Below, one piece after another: positions 27,012 through 36,541 of a stretch of 64,000 bases of DNA. This stretch comes from an uncultured Methanolobus sp. GTDB lineage: Archaea; Halobacteriota; Methanosarcinia; Methanosarcinales; Methanosarcinaceae. The notes below the pieces were generated by a model that was not told the origin of the DNA, ran no database searches, and was given only the letters and a program-made list of their open reading frames with translations. Where the stretch lies: the NCBI RefSeq assembly GCF_963667555.1, contig NZ_OY763421.1, positions 2,869,562 through 2,933,561 of the forward strand, read 5' to 3'. The position numbers and the translations under genes are program-made. Within the stretch, counting starts at the first letter, position 1. The number at the start of each line of letters is the position of its first letter.

Positions 27012-27773
27012 ATGATCGAATTGTTAAAAGTGCTGGCATGCATGCCTTTTTTGTTATATTCCTGCTACTCGGATATCAAAACCCGGCGTGTTTCCAATGA
27101 TGTATGGTTTATGATGTTCGGTGTGGGATTCATATTCATAATGTACGATCTCATGAATTACGGTCTTCCGTACCTGATACGCAATATACTGTCATTCCTT
27201 TTCATATTCGCTTTTGTGTACATCCTGTTCCAGTTTGGAGCATTCGGAGGCGCAGATGCCAAGATCCTGATGGTTATTTCGCTGATAATTCCAACTTTCC
27301 CAAAGATGGTGATCGGATCGACATCGCTCCCTATTAACGGAGTTCCACCCATCGATCTCTTTGCTTTCAGTGTATTTGGCAACTCGGTCATTCTCACAGT
27401 TATTGTTCCGATAGGATTGTTCCTGTACAATCTGGTAAAAAATCCATCAGAATCACTGAAGCGTCCTTTTTATATGTTCATAGGATACATTACTCCAATC
27501 TCAAAACTGGAAAAAGGTCATTTCCGCATGATCGATTCCTATAAAAGAACAAAGGACGGTGTGGAGTTCAAGTTTTCAAGGTCGGGTACGGAACTGAGTT
27601 CCAATGTTATCAAGGAACTAAAAACGTATCAGAAAGAAGGCAAGGTCAAAGACGGCGTGTGGATAACTCCCGGTCTGCCTTTCATGATACCAATAACTGC
27701 CGGTTTTATCACGGCTGTGGTTTTCGGTGATCTTATATTCTATCTGACAATGCAGTTCATGATGATGATGTGA
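27012..27773 (+). CDS. A24-family prepilin/preflagellin peptidase
   Basis: The product is a membrane aspartyl protease of 253 residues. The first catalytic Asp is in CYSDIKTRRVSN and the second in GAFGGADAK, the GxGD-type motif of FlaK/EppA peptidases that process archaellins and archaeal pilins. About six hydrophobic helices flank a cytoplasmic insert after residue 145. It starts one base after the Hps-RraA stop, an unexpected pairing that may only reflect shared transcription. No archaellin or pilin gene is nearby. Confidence 0.88.
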   Translation: MIELLKVLACMPFLLYSCYSDIKTRRVSNDVWFMMFGVGFIFIMYDLMNYGLPYLIRNILSFLFIFAFVYILFQFGAFGGADAKILMVISLIIPTFPKMVIGSTSLPINGVPPIDLFAFSVFGNSVILTVIVPIGLFLYNLVKNPSESLKRPFYMFIGYITPISKLEKGHFRMIDSYKRTKDGVEFKFSRSGTELSSNVIKELKTYQKEGKVKDGVWITPGLPFMIPITAGFITAVVFGDLIFYLTMQFMMMM

Positions 27774-28237
27774 ATTGCTTTTTACTTTTTTGGTTATGTA
27801 TAAATCATGTTAATGTATGTGAAACGAACGTAACTCATTTTCATTTCCAAAACCAAGAAAAATTCGCAAGCTAAAACCAAAGTAACCATCCGCCGAAGGC
27901 GGCGCATTCCCATGTATCTGTGCAGAATATTGATCATTGGATAATCACAACTCTAAAGATGGTTGTACAGGTAACTCTAAATAAGTACTGAGAAGAAAGT
28001 ACAGGGTATTTGCTGAACACTTTGTTTTTTCTGATGGGAAAACGCCGGCTTCGCCGGACCCTTCGGGATAACTCCAGTTATTTATTAACCACGTGGAATC
28101 TCTTTTGTTGCTTTCCTTAATGTTTTAATGCCCGGAATTATACATTCTCTCTTTTTTAAGTCTTTATTTTCAATCTTTGAGGTATTGCATCAGGTTTTAA
28201 TATCGTTTCTTCCAAATTATTAACTGGAGATGGGTAA
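27774..28237. other. Intergenic region with GC-rich tri-nucleotide-loop hairpins
   Basis: The region holds no convincing gene until the small ORF at 28238. It carries compact GC-rich hairpins in AT-rich surroundings: CCGCC-GAA-GGCGG at 27890-27902, CCGGC-TTC-GCCGG at 28045-28057, and CCC-TTC-GGG at 28059-28067. Confidence 0.4.
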
Positions 28238-28363
28238 ATGGAAGAAAAGAAACCCGATAATAAAAAGCAGAAAGAAGATGAGCACAAGGCAAAGATAAAC
28301 CCGATTCATCCGGGTGACCAGAGGGTTCGCCCCAAAAGACACCTTCTTGATACTTGTGAATAA
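28238..28363 (+). CDS. Very small charged protein, unknown (41 aa)
   Basis: An ATG follows GGAGA by seven bases and opens a 41-codon frame ending in TAA. The product is highly charged, KKPDNKKQKEDEH at the start and PIHPGDQRVRPKR near the end, with no hydrophobic segment. A TATA-like TTTTAATAT lies about 45 bases upstream. I know of no family. The good ribosome site supports a real small protein, but short length keeps this uncertain. Confidence 0.45.
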   Translation: MEEKKPDNKKQKEDEHKAKINPIHPGDQRVRPKRHLLDTCE

Positions 28364-28403
28364 AATCTGCGAATAATATTTGTGAATTATATTTGTGAAT
28401 ACG
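28352..28403. repeat. Four degenerate 13-bp tandem repeats
   Basis: Units of the form ATTTGTGAATTAT recur four times, the last two nearly identical and the first overlapping the end of the 41-codon ORF. They lie between that ORF and the recQ 3' end and show no hairpin or coding signal. Confidence 0.45.
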
Positions 28404-28436
28404 TCTGTCGGTAACATCTCTCAGAAAGATGTTCTA

Positions 28437-30584
28437 TCATTCCTTTTTGATGATCGACTGGTAAACGTCCCTTATTTCATCGTCTGAATAAGTGCCGCCC
28501 AGTTTATCCTTTATACTCCTGATGAGGTCGGCTTCAAGTTCATCAAGTGCTCTGAGGACAATTTCTTTTTTAAGGGGCGGTTTTGGGAATCCATTTCCTG
28601 ATGTCCTGGTCTTAACTTCCCCTTTAGTTTTTTCTTTAATATCTTCTTTAATTTTTTCTTTTACAGGGGTTTCAGATTTTGTTCTGGTCAGAGTTTTGCT
28701 CTTTATCCCATTTTTGCTTTTTTCATTGACAGCATTTGATGACTTCTCAGTTTCCAGATGCTCTGCAATGGCCTTGAGGAACATGTCGCCATATTTTTTG
28801 AGCTTGTACTCGCCAACTCCGGTGATCTTCAACATTTCTTCCTTTGTAGCCGGTCGTTTTGCCGCCATCTGACGAAGGCTCGTATCAGCAAATATAATGT
28901 ACGGCGGCACATCCTGCATCTGTGCCAGTGATATGCGCAGCTCTTTTAACTTATCAAAGAGAAGTTTCTCCGGTTCATCGCTTATTCTGCGGCGGACCAC
29001 AGGTTTGTATTCTTCTTCAAACTCTTCCTCATCGATATCAGGAGTTGCTGGCTCGTAGTCTGTCTGTGCATCCTCAACTTTTCGGGTAAAGGTCACAGCC
29101 TTTTTTCCGTCAAGAACTTCCAGGCTCTTCCTGTTAAGTTTGAGAAGCGGGTAACGTGCTCCTTCCACTTTGATGACATCCTGTCTGACCATTTCCCGGG
29201 CCATATCAAGCCATTCATTTTTGGAATGTGCATCGCCCTGTCCGAAACTTTTGAGCTGGTGATGTTTTTTGTCGGTGATCTTCTTTGCCCGGCTGCCGGT
29301 AAGCACATCAATGACGTGCGTCATTCCAAATCTCTGATCAAGATCCTGTATGCATTTTATTATAAGTCTGGCTTCCGCAGTTCCGTCAACTTCTATGCGT
29401 GGCTGGAGGCAGACATCACATTTCCCACAATTGTCCTCGGGTATTTCCTCTCCAAAGTACCGGAGCAACACTTTTCGGCGACATATGTTACTTTCGCAGT
29501 AGTCTACCATGTCGTTAAGCTGCTTGATCGCAATGTCCCTTTCTTCCTTTTTGTCCTTCTGTTTGATGAAATACTCAATCTTGTACTTATCACCGCGACT
29601 GAAGAAGAGCACGCACTCACACTCTAGTCCATCTCGCCCTCCTCTTCCGGTTTCCTGATAGTATCCTTCGAGGTTTTTGGGGAGGTCATAGTGTACAACA
29701 AAACGGACATTGGGTTTGTCTATCCCCATTCCAAAAGCAATTGTTGCAACCACAATGTCTGTCCTGTCTTTGATGAACATTTCCTGATTGCTTGCCCGCT
29801 GGTTGTCGGTAAGACCTGCATGGTACGAGAGTGCGTTAAATCCATCCTTTCGCAGCTTCTTTGTCAGGCTGTCCACGGTCCTGCGGCTCTGGCAGTAGAT
29901 AATTCCGCTTTCACCTTTCTTTTTCCTGAGGTACTGCAACAGGTTATCATAGGTATCCTTTTTGGCACGCACGCGGTAGAAAAGGTTCTGCCGGTTAAAA
30001 CTTGCAACATATATTCCGCATTTTTCAATACCAAGTTGTTTTATGGTATCCTCCCTGACTTTAGGAGTGGCGGTGGCTGTGAGTGCGATTATGGGTATTT
30101 TCGGGAACTTCTTTTTCAACATGCCGAGTTTTCTGTACTCGGGTCTGAAATCATGTCCCCATTCAGATATGCAGTGGCTTTCATCAATGGCAAAAAGGCT
30201 TACATTGAGACTATTCAGAAGTGTGATGGTCCCTGACATTGTGAGTCTTTCAGGCGCAACATAGAGAATTTTGATCTCGCCTCTTTTAAGTTCGTCATAG
30301 ATACGTTTTGACTCTGCAGGTTTCAGTGTGCTGTTAAGGTATGCGGCATCAACGCCGTTCTCCTTCAGGCTGTCCACCTGATCCTTCATAAGAGATATAA
30401 GAGGTGACACTACAACGGTGATGCCGTCTTTTAGAAGGGCCGGAAGCTGGTAACAAAGAGATTTTCCGCCACCAGTTGGCATTAGCACAAATGTATCACG
30501 GTCATTTAGCACATCATCGATTATATCCTGTTGTAAAGGACGAAAATCAGAATATCCAAAATACTTCCGGAGAGTCTCGTGCAT
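28437..30584 (-). CDS. recQ: ATP-dependent DNA helicase RecQ
   Basis: The 715-residue product has helicase motif I MPTGGGKS near residue 36, motif II DESHCISEWGHDFRPEY near 135, and motif VI QETGRGGRDG near 305. The RecQ zinc site is CESNICRRKVLLRYFGE followed by CGKCDVC. An HRDC domain near residue 530 includes PPYIIFADTSLRQMA and ITGVGEYKLKKYG. A lysine-rich linker and a final helical segment of about 50 residues extend beyond the HRDC. The 3'-5' helicase acts in repair and recombination. Confidence 0.95.
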   Translation of the reverse strand: MHETLRKYFGYSDFRPLQQDIIDDVLNDRDTFVLMPTGGGKSLCYQLPALLKDGITVVVSPLISLMKDQVDSLKENGVDAAYLNSTLKPAESKRIYDELKRGEIKILYVAPERLTMSGTITLLNSLNVSLFAIDESHCISEWGHDFRPEYRKLGMLKKKFPKIPIIALTATATPKVREDTIKQLGIEKCGIYVASFNRQNLFYRVRAKKDTYDNLLQYLRKKKGESGIIYCQSRRTVDSLTKKLRKDGFNALSYHAGLTDNQRASNQEMFIKDRTDIVVATIAFGMGIDKPNVRFVVHYDLPKNLEGYYQETGRGGRDGLECECVLFFSRGDKYKIEYFIKQKDKKEERDIAIKQLNDMVDYCESNICRRKVLLRYFGEEIPEDNCGKCDVCLQPRIEVDGTAEARLIIKCIQDLDQRFGMTHVIDVLTGSRAKKITDKKHHQLKSFGQGDAHSKNEWLDMAREMVRQDVIKVEGARYPLLKLNRKSLEVLDGKKAVTFTRKVEDAQTDYEPATPDIDEEEFEEEYKPVVRRRISDEPEKLLFDKLKELRISLAQMQDVPPYIIFADTSLRQMAAKRPATKEEMLKITGVGEYKLKKYGDMFLKAIAEHLETEKSSNAVNEKSKNGIKSKTLTRTKSETPVKEKIKEDIKEKTKGEVKTRTSGNGFPKPPLKKEIVLRALDELEADLIRSIKDKLGGTYSDDEIRDVYQSIIKKE

Positions 30585-30758
30585 CTTTAGACCATACTTG
30601 TTTTTCCTGAATATAGGTTACCGATGTATTTAATCTTCAGGTATGCAGGGTGAAAGTGTTTTATCTTAAGGATCACCGGGGATATAAATAGGGGTAAAGG
30701 AATGATTTCAGCAGAAAAAGAGGAGGGGATGTTTTTCACTGAAATCATTCTCTGTTTA

Positions 30759-31385
30759 TTATCGTCTGCGCTGCATGATAAGTGCAAGTCCCATTATTGC
30801 CAGTACTGGTATGGCAAGGGTTGGGAATTCAGGTATCTCGTTGTCCTGACAGGTGCAGAATTTCAGGTTGTCGATGCACAGCCAATCATCATATGTGCAA
30901 CACATTGTGCTTACGTACCTTGTTCTTGGATAGCACAGGTCTTCGAGTGAGGATGCGGTCAGTGTGATATAGGATATTGGATTTCCCTCTCCTGCTGATA
31001 ATTCCACCAACCTTGGGCAGAAGAATGATCCTCCATTGGCAGTATCAACCACATTTCCATTCTTGTCGTATGCTATTATCTGAACTCCGTAGACGCTGTT
31101 AACTTCCATGCTCACACAGCAGACTTCTGGATCAAATGTGATCGTTACCTGTTCCGTGGAATATGCAGTTCCACTTCCGGACATATCTTTATAGGATACG
31201 ACCGCAGTCCCAAATATCGCTCCCTGATCTGCAAACTGGGTTGTTATCGGTTCCCCGCATTTCATATTCTCAAAACATATCAGCTCGCCGTTGCAGTCGC
31301 AGCCGGAATTGCAATCCTGGCATGCACTTGCAACACCTGCAAGTATGATAAGTAAACTAAGCGCAAATATTATGCTTTTTTTCAC
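30759..31385 (-). CDS. Cysteine-rich secreted protein with PEF-CTERM sorting signal
   Basis: The 208-residue product has an N-terminal signal peptide (KKSIIFALSLLIILAGVASA) followed by a dense Cys cluster CQDCNSGCDCNGE and further Cys pairs, CC twice and CTCQ. The C-terminus IPEFPTLAIPVLAIMGLALI with a short RRR tail is a PEF-CTERM signal, recognised and processed by an archaeosortase. The middle is beta-rich and carries no family I recognise. It is a likely surface protein held by disulfides or metals. It stands alone between recQ and guaAB. Confidence 0.85.
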   Translation of the reverse strand: MKKSIIFALSLLIILAGVASACQDCNSGCDCNGELICFENMKCGEPITTQFADQGAIFGTAVVSYKDMSGSGTAYSTEQVTITFDPEVCCVSMEVNSVYGVQIIAYDKNGNVVDTANGGSFFCPRLVELSAGEGNPISYITLTASSLEDLCYPRTRYVSTMCCTYDDWLCIDNLKFCTCQDNEIPEFPTLAIPVLAIMGLALIMQRRR

Positions 31386-31667
31386 ATTAATGGCCCCCTG
31401 ACCGGATAATGTACCATGTTAGCAGCACATACTCTCCAACATTTTCAATATAACTTCTGAGAATATATCAGGGTAAGAAACTATCTTCAGCAACAAAAAT
31501 CCTACATAGAATTTTCACAGTCGAGATGTGATTAAGGGTATGGTTTTTTTCACAAGTCGCTGATATTTTCCTCCGGTAAGGCTCTTATCTCTGGGCGAGC
31601 ATTAATATGTACGAAACACTATTTCAGGGTAAAATCCCTAGTAATCTTATTATTGGAGTTCTCATTC

Positions 31668-32582
31668 ATGGTAAAAGTAGACAAGTTCATTCCTAAAGCA
31701 ATTGAAAAGATCCAGAAGCAGATCGATGGCAGAGCTATCATAGCACTTTCCGGTGGTGTTGACAGCTCAGTTTGTGCAATTCTTGCACACCGTGCCATCG
31801 GTGACAAACTTACACCTATTTACATTGACACAGGTCTCATGCGCAAAGGCGAGACCCAGAGAATAAAGGAAATATTTGCAGATATGAATCTTGAGGTCGT
31901 AGACGCAAAAGACCGTTTCCTTTCAGCGCTCGCAGGCATCGAGGACCCGGAAGAGAAGCGCAAGGCAGTTGGCGAGACCTTCATCCGTGTTTTTGAGGAA
32001 GAAGCAAAGTTACTCCAGGCCGAGTATCTTATTCAGGGAACTATCTATCCTGACAGAATTGAATCCGAAGGCGGAATCAAGTCACACCACAATGTTGGCG
32101 GTCTTCCATCAGTTATGGACTTCAAGGCAATTGTAGAGCCTATTGATGATCTTTACAAGGACGAGGTCCGTGAAGTTGCCCGTGCACTTGAGCTTCCTCA
32201 TGAAATCTCTGAAAGGATGCCATTCCCGGGCCCTGGACTTTCCGTAAGGATCGTTGGTAAGGTAACCGAGGAACTTGTTGACGCTGTAAGGGAAGCCAAT
32301 GCAATTGTTGAAGAAGAACTTGTTGAGCAGTTCCAGCCATGGCAGACCTTTGCCGCAATTGTCGGAAAGGGAACCGGTGTGAAAGGTGACGTAAGGGTTC
32401 ACGGCTGGATAGTTGCTGTAAGGGCAGTGGGTTCAAGAGACGGAATGACCGCTGAGGCAATGGAACTTCCATGGAGTGTTCTCAGGAAGATCGAGTCAAG
32501 GATCACCGCTGAGATCCCTTCAGTTGCAAGGGTGCTTTATGATCTTACACCAAAGCCACCTGCAACAATTGAATTCGAGTGA
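31668..32582 (+). CDS. guaAB: GMP synthase, ATP-pyrophosphatase subunit B
   Basis: The 304-residue subunit adenylates XMP and aminates it with ammonia from the GuaA amidotransferase encoded at 10247. The PP-loop [12 protein letters not shown] is near residue 23. [13 protein letters not shown] and SHHNVGGLP follow, and the dimerisation domain ends [14 protein letters not shown] 31668 has GGAG nine bases upstream; the in-frame TTG at 31653 overlaps that ribosome site. The following archaeosine gene is only 35 bases away. Confidence 0.96.
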   Translation: MVKVDKFIPKAIEKIQKQIDGRAIIALSGGVDSSVCAILAHRAIGDKLTPIYIDTGLMRKGETQRIKEIFADMNLEVVDAKDRFLSALAGIEDPEEKRKAVGETFIRVFEEEAKLLQAEYLIQGTIYPDRIESEGGIKSHHNVGGLPSVMDFKAIVEPIDDLYKDEVREVARALELPHEISERMPFPGPGLSVRIVGKVTEELVDAVREANAIVEEELVEQFQPWQTFAAIVGKGTGVKGDVRVHGWIVAVRAVGSRDGMTAEAMELPWSVLRKIESRITAEIPSVARVLYDLTPKPPATIEFE

Positions 32583-32617
32583 TTATTACAATTATTAAAA
32601 TAAATCAGAGCAGACAA

Positions 32618-33658
32618 ATGTCACTTAACAAAGCAGTTCTCGATATCCGAAACAGGCAGAGGGTTAAACCCTCTTCATTAGATGTGCCTGCCGCTTCATG
32701 GACTGGCAGGGATGTCATTGAATCCGGTGAAATTGATACAATTACTGTCATCTTCAAGACGTCCGGATGCTGGTGGGGTAAGGCAGGCGGTTGCACTATG
32801 TGTGGTTATGTCTATGACAGTGCACAGGGTGCGCCTTCTGATGATGACCTGATGGCCCAGCTTGAAAAGGCAATGAGGAAAACTTCAGATTTTGACCGCT
32901 TCATGGTCAAGATATTCACATCAGGCAGTTTCCTCGACACAAAGGAAATATCACTTGAAGTAAGGCACAGGATACTTGAGAAACTGGACAGCGATGAGAG
33001 GATCGTTAAAGTCCTTGCAGAGACTCGTCCTGAGTTTGTGACTGAGGAGAATGTTAAGGACTGTGTTTCCGTTCTTAAGAACACGGCCTTTGAAGTTGCA
33101 ATGGGGCTTGAGACAAGTTCTGATGTCATACGCAAGCAATCCATCAATAAAGGCTTCACTTTCCGGAACTTTGTTGATGCTGCCATCGCAGCAAGGGAAA
33201 ACGGCGCAACTGTAAAGTCATATCTTATGCTCAAGCCTTTGTTCCTTTCTGAGAAAGAGGCTCTGGAAGATATTGTCCAGACTGTCCGTGATGCGGCAGA
33301 GTATACTGATACTTTCTCAATAAATCTCTGTAACGTCCAGCGTGGCACCTATGTGGAACACCTCTGGGACAGGAAGCAATACCGTCCGCCATGGCTCTGG
33401 AGCATAGTCGATATACTTCAGAGGACAAAGAAAGAGTTCCCTGATATGATTATCACGTCCGATCCGGTTGGCGCAGGTTCAAAGAGAGGACCGCGCAATT
33501 GCAGAGAGTGCAGTCATGCTGTTGCCGATACTATCAGGTTGTTCTCATTGACACAGGATCTTTCCTGCTTTGACCACCTTTCCTGCGGCTGCAGGGATCT
33601 CTGGGGGCAGGTTCTGGAACTGGACGATCATACCTTCGGCAGTCCAATCCTTGATTGA
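32618..33658 (+). CDS. raSEA: Archaeosine biosynthesis radical SAM enzyme
   Basis: The product has about 346 residues and a radical-SAM cysteine motif GCWWGKAGGCTMCGY, spaced CX7CX2C as in RaSEA and Elp3-like enzymes rather than the classical CX3CX2C. Further hallmarks are FTSGSFLD, LAETRPEFV and GLETSSD. With its partner ArcS it converts a lysine adduct on tRNA position 15 to archaeosine. A Cys cluster near the C-terminus (CRECSHAV and CFDHLSCGC) may bind metal. I use ATG 32618; a GTG at 32579 overlaps guaAB. Confidence 0.88.
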   Translation: MSLNKAVLDIRNRQRVKPSSLDVPAASWTGRDVIESGEIDTITVIFKTSGCWWGKAGGCTMCGYVYDSAQGAPSDDDLMAQLEKAMRKTSDFDRFMVKIFTSGSFLDTKEISLEVRHRILEKLDSDERIVKVLAETRPEFVTEENVKDCVSVLKNTAFEVAMGLETSSDVIRKQSINKGFTFRNFVDAAIAARENGATVKSYLMLKPLFLSEKEALEDIVQTVRDAAEYTDTFSINLCNVQRGTYVEHLWDRKQYRPPWLWSIVDILQRTKKEFPDMIITSDPVGAGSKRGPRNCRECSHAVADTIRLFSLTQDLSCFDHLSCGCRDLWGQVLELDDHTFGSPILD

Positions 33659-33712
33659 ATTTTCTGTGTTTTAAGTTCAATTAAAGTAAAAATGAAATTC
33701 AAAGATGAGTTT

Positions 33713-34606
33713 TCACTCATCTTCTCTTTTAAAGACCATTGTTCCAATTCCGGTGTCGGTGAACAACTCAAGTAATATTGAGTGCGAGACACTTCCATCG
33801 ATGATGTGTATCTTTTCGACACCGCTTGTAACTGAGGTTGCGGCACTTCTCATCTTTGGGATCATTCCACCTGATATGAGGCCGCTGTCAACCATATCGT
33901 CTATATCTTCAATAGCGACTCTGGATATGCGTGAGCTTCTGTCATTGATATCTCTCAGAAGACCCGGGACATCTGTCATAAGGATTAGCTTCTTTGCCTT
34001 CAGTGCAGCAGCAATGTCGCCTGCAACTGTATCTGCATTTATGTTCAGGCCTTTTCCGTTGACGTCCACGGCAATCGGTGAAATGACCGGGATATAGCTC
34101 TCTTTGATAAGTATATTGATAAGTTCGGTGTTGATTATTTCAGTGTCACCAACCCACCCCAGGTCAACTTCCTGCTCAACATTCTCAATAATTACTTTCT
34201 GGGAAGGTTTCTTTTTGGCAATAATGGTTTTGCCGTCTTTGCCTGATAGTCCGACGCCTTTGCCGCCGTGTTTACCTATGAGTGCAACGATCTCCGTATT
34301 GATGTTCCCCACAAGGACCATGCGTGCTATTTCAAGGGTTTCGTCATCAGTGACCCTCAGACCACCTACAAACTGGGATTCCTTGCCCATGCGTTTCATT
34401 TTTTCTGAAATTTCCGGGCCGCCGCCGTGAACGATTATCGGGTGTATTCCTATAAATCTGAGAAGGACTATGTCCTGGATGATATCACTCATCACTTGTG
34501 GATTGACCATTGCGTGACCGCCTACCTTGATCACCATTATGGAGTCATAGAAATCCCTTATGTATGGTAATGCCTCTATCAGTACATTCTCTCGATTAAG
34601 TGTCAT
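33713..34606 (-). CDS. argB: Acetylglutamate kinase
   Basis: The 297-residue kinase phosphorylates N-acetylglutamate in arginine synthesis. It shows MVIKVGGHAM near residue 23, the substrate loop PIIVHGGGPEI near 57, VGLSGKDG near 116, the segment NADTVAGDIAAALKAKKLILMTDVPG near 180, and SGGMIPKM near 246. It is convergent with raSEA, with 54 bases between them. An acetyltransferase resembling NAG synthase is encoded at 39707. Confidence 0.97.
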   Translation of the reverse strand: MTLNRENVLIEALPYIRDFYDSIMVIKVGGHAMVNPQVMSDIIQDIVLLRFIGIHPIIVHGGGPEISEKMKRMGKESQFVGGLRVTDDETLEIARMVLVGNINTEIVALIGKHGGKGVGLSGKDGKTIIAKKKPSQKVIIENVEQEVDLGWVGDTEIINTELINILIKESYIPVISPIAVDVNGKGLNINADTVAGDIAAALKAKKLILMTDVPGLLRDINDRSSRISRVAIEDIDDMVDSGLISGGMIPKMRSAATSVTSGVEKIHIIDGSVSHSILLELFTDTGIGTMVFKREDE

Positions 34607-34762
34607 GATGTTTACCTGCGATTATTTTCTGGGTCCGGCAGATCAGCACATTAAAGCCGGAGCTCTCTATTAATATGCTCAATTAATTTAAAAATAGTTT
34701 CTGCTACGATAAAAGAGCTATTTGCAGAATACTGTGAGTTGAATAAGGAAAGTAAAACAAAA

Positions 34763-34778
34763 GACCCATAATATGGGC
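34763..34778 (-). terminator. Palindromic terminator after MC1
   Basis: CCCATA-A-TATGGG lies at 34765-34777, just after the MC1 stop on the minus strand, followed by TCTTTTGTTTT in the direction of transcription. Confidence 0.6.
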
Positions 34779-34790
34779 CCTTTATGAAAA

Positions 34791-35081
34791 TCAGACTTTT
34801 TCAAGCTTCTCAATGCCAACTTTCTTTACGAAAGGCTTGTTGATCTTGTCAGGCATCCAGTCTGGCTTGTTCTTTGGAGCCTCGACCTTTTCCTTCCAGC
34901 CCTTGAATACGTGTACCTTCTTTGTTCCACGCTCACGAAGCCTGATCTCTTCTGGCTTTGATTTGCTTCCTTTACCTCTGTTTGCCACCTTCAAAGCTGC
35001 CTGTCTTGGCTGCTTTCCAGTGAATACCCCATGCTCATTTCCTTTCTTGTCTCTTAACACAAAATTTCTTGCTTCAGACAT
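34791..35081 (-). CDS. mc1: DNA-binding protein MC1
   Basis: The 96-residue, Lys/Arg-rich product matches MC1, the abundant DNA-bending protein of Methanosarcina relatives and haloarchaea. Visible hallmarks are RNFVLRDKKGNEHGVFTGKQPRQAALKVA and LRERGTKKVHVFKGWKE near the middle. It compacts and bends the chromosome. The upstream TATATATA and TTATATAC elements at about 35135-35150 suit strong expression. Confidence 0.96.
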   Translation of the reverse strand: MSEARNFVLRDKKGNEHGVFTGKQPRQAALKVANRGKGSKSKPEEIRLRERGTKKVHVFKGWKEKVEAPKNKPDWMPDKINKPFVKKVGIEKLEKV

Positions 35082-35520
35082 GATGTCACCTCGGTAATCA
35101 TTATGCGATTACATCTGCTAACCGTATTTAGTATATAAGGTATATATATTTTTCTTTTAATGTCGTCTTTTGTTCTCGTTTTATCGCATTTACTGCAATT
35201 TAGAGCAATTATTCAACCGGAATATGGGTATATTTTTATATTATTTTGAAAAAGTAACGCATGTTATCATAGCGGCATGTGGCAACATGTCAAGTATGCT
35301 TGATTTGTAAACCATCATCTTTATTTGCTGTATACGGCATTTGCTGCCGTATTCTAACTTTGTGCATTCCTGTATTCCTTTTCTCTTTTCTTTTATTATT
35401 CTGGAGCCGTAACACAACATTTACATGTAATGAATCCCTTTCACCATGATATAATTACTATCCGGTGTCTGCATTCGCAGAACGGATCCTCATCCTATAC
35501 TTGATTTTAGAGGTATAATT
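35082..35520. promoter_or_regulatory. Divergent MC1/mptA control region with two hairpins
   Basis: No gene is visible in these 439 bases. They hold the MC1 TATA region (about 35130-35155), the inverted repeat CATGT-GGCA-ACATG (35276-35289), a perfect 8-bp hairpin ATACGGCA-TTTGC-TGCCGTAT (35332-35352), and the mptA ribosome site GAGGTATAATT just before its ATG. Confidence 0.45.
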
Positions 35521-36477
35521 ATGGAAGTCCCGGTTGTCAAATTACCAGATATACAGGCTAACAAGCCTCAGATACCCATTAACCTGACACGTGTCGGTGT
35601 TACCAATGTTAAAAAGCTCGTACAGATCAAAAGGAGGGACAAGCGTCCGGTTATCCTTATTTGTACTTTTGATATTTTTGTAGACCTCCCATCACACCTG
35701 AAAGGTGCAAATCTTTCCCGTAACTTCGAGGCAGTCGATGAAGTTCTCGAAATGGCAGTCAACCTGCCTGTTTATGAGATCGAGCAGCTTTGCAGTGATG
35801 TTGCCCAGAGTCTTTTGAAGCGTCATGAATATGCAACCCGCGCAGAAGTAATTCTTAAGAGCGAGTATGTTCTCAAAAGAGAGTCCCCTTCAACAAAGAT
35901 GGAGTGCCAGGAAGTTGTTGAGATCTTCGCTGAAGCGATCGCAATGCGCGATGACGTGGAAAATATGGAAGTCAAGAAACTTATCGGTGCTGAAGTTGTG
36001 GGAATGACCGCCTGTCCATGTGCCCAGGAGATCATGAGGGACAACGCAAGGCAGGAACTTGAGAAGATCGGTGTCGATAACAAGCACATCGCAGAATTCC
36101 TTCACAGGGTTCCAATGGCAACACACAACCAGCGTGGACGCGGCATAATCTCTATCGAGGTTGTCGGAAATGTTTACGTTTCACTTGAGAAGATCATTGA
36201 GATCATCGAAAGATCAATGAGTTCCAGTGTATTTGAGCTTCTTAAGAGGGCTGATGAGGCAGCAGTTGTCCAGACTGCTCACAATAATCCAAAGTTTGTA
36301 GAGGATTGTGTAAGGACCATGGCAAAGAATGTTGTCAAGGACTTTGAGCACCTTCCTGATGAGGCAGTTGTCACTATCAAACAGATAAATGAAGAGAGTA
36401 TCCACAGGCACAATGCCTTTGCCGAAAGGATTGCAACTCTTGGTGACCTGCGCCTTGAAATAGCTCAGGAAGCTTAA
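35521..36477 (+). CDS. mptA: GTP cyclohydrolase IV (MptA)
   Basis: The 318-residue product belongs to the FolE2/MptA family, which opens GTP to dihydroneopterin cyclic phosphate, the first step of tetrahydromethanopterin synthesis. Hallmarks are [22 protein letters not shown] at the N-terminus, [14 protein letters not shown] near residue 160 with the metal-binding Cys, and [16 protein letters not shown] near 195 with conserved His. GAGG lies eight bases before the ATG. A DUF2098 gene follows. Confidence 0.95.
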   Translation: MEVPVVKLPDIQANKPQIPINLTRVGVTNVKKLVQIKRRDKRPVILICTFDIFVDLPSHLKGANLSRNFEAVDEVLEMAVNLPVYEIEQLCSDVAQSLLKRHEYATRAEVILKSEYVLKRESPSTKMECQEVVEIFAEAIAMRDDVENMEVKKLIGAEVVGMTACPCAQEIMRDNARQELEKIGVDNKHIAEFLHRVPMATHNQRGRGIISIEVVGNVYVSLEKIIEIIERSMSSSVFELLKRADEAAVVQTAHNNPKFVEDCVRTMAKNVVKDFEHLPDEAVVTIKQINEESIHRHNAFAERIATLGDLRLEIAQEA

Positions 36478-36541
36478 CTATTATATCTGTAAGGCTCATA
36501 TATCTTCAAAAGTAACAGTAACAATTAAAAGGAGTTATATT

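Noticed and set aside
28350-28404. Tandem 13-bp repeats as a replication origin or CRISPR
   Set aside because: Only four degenerate units without spacing, and no orc1/cdc6 or cas gene nearby.
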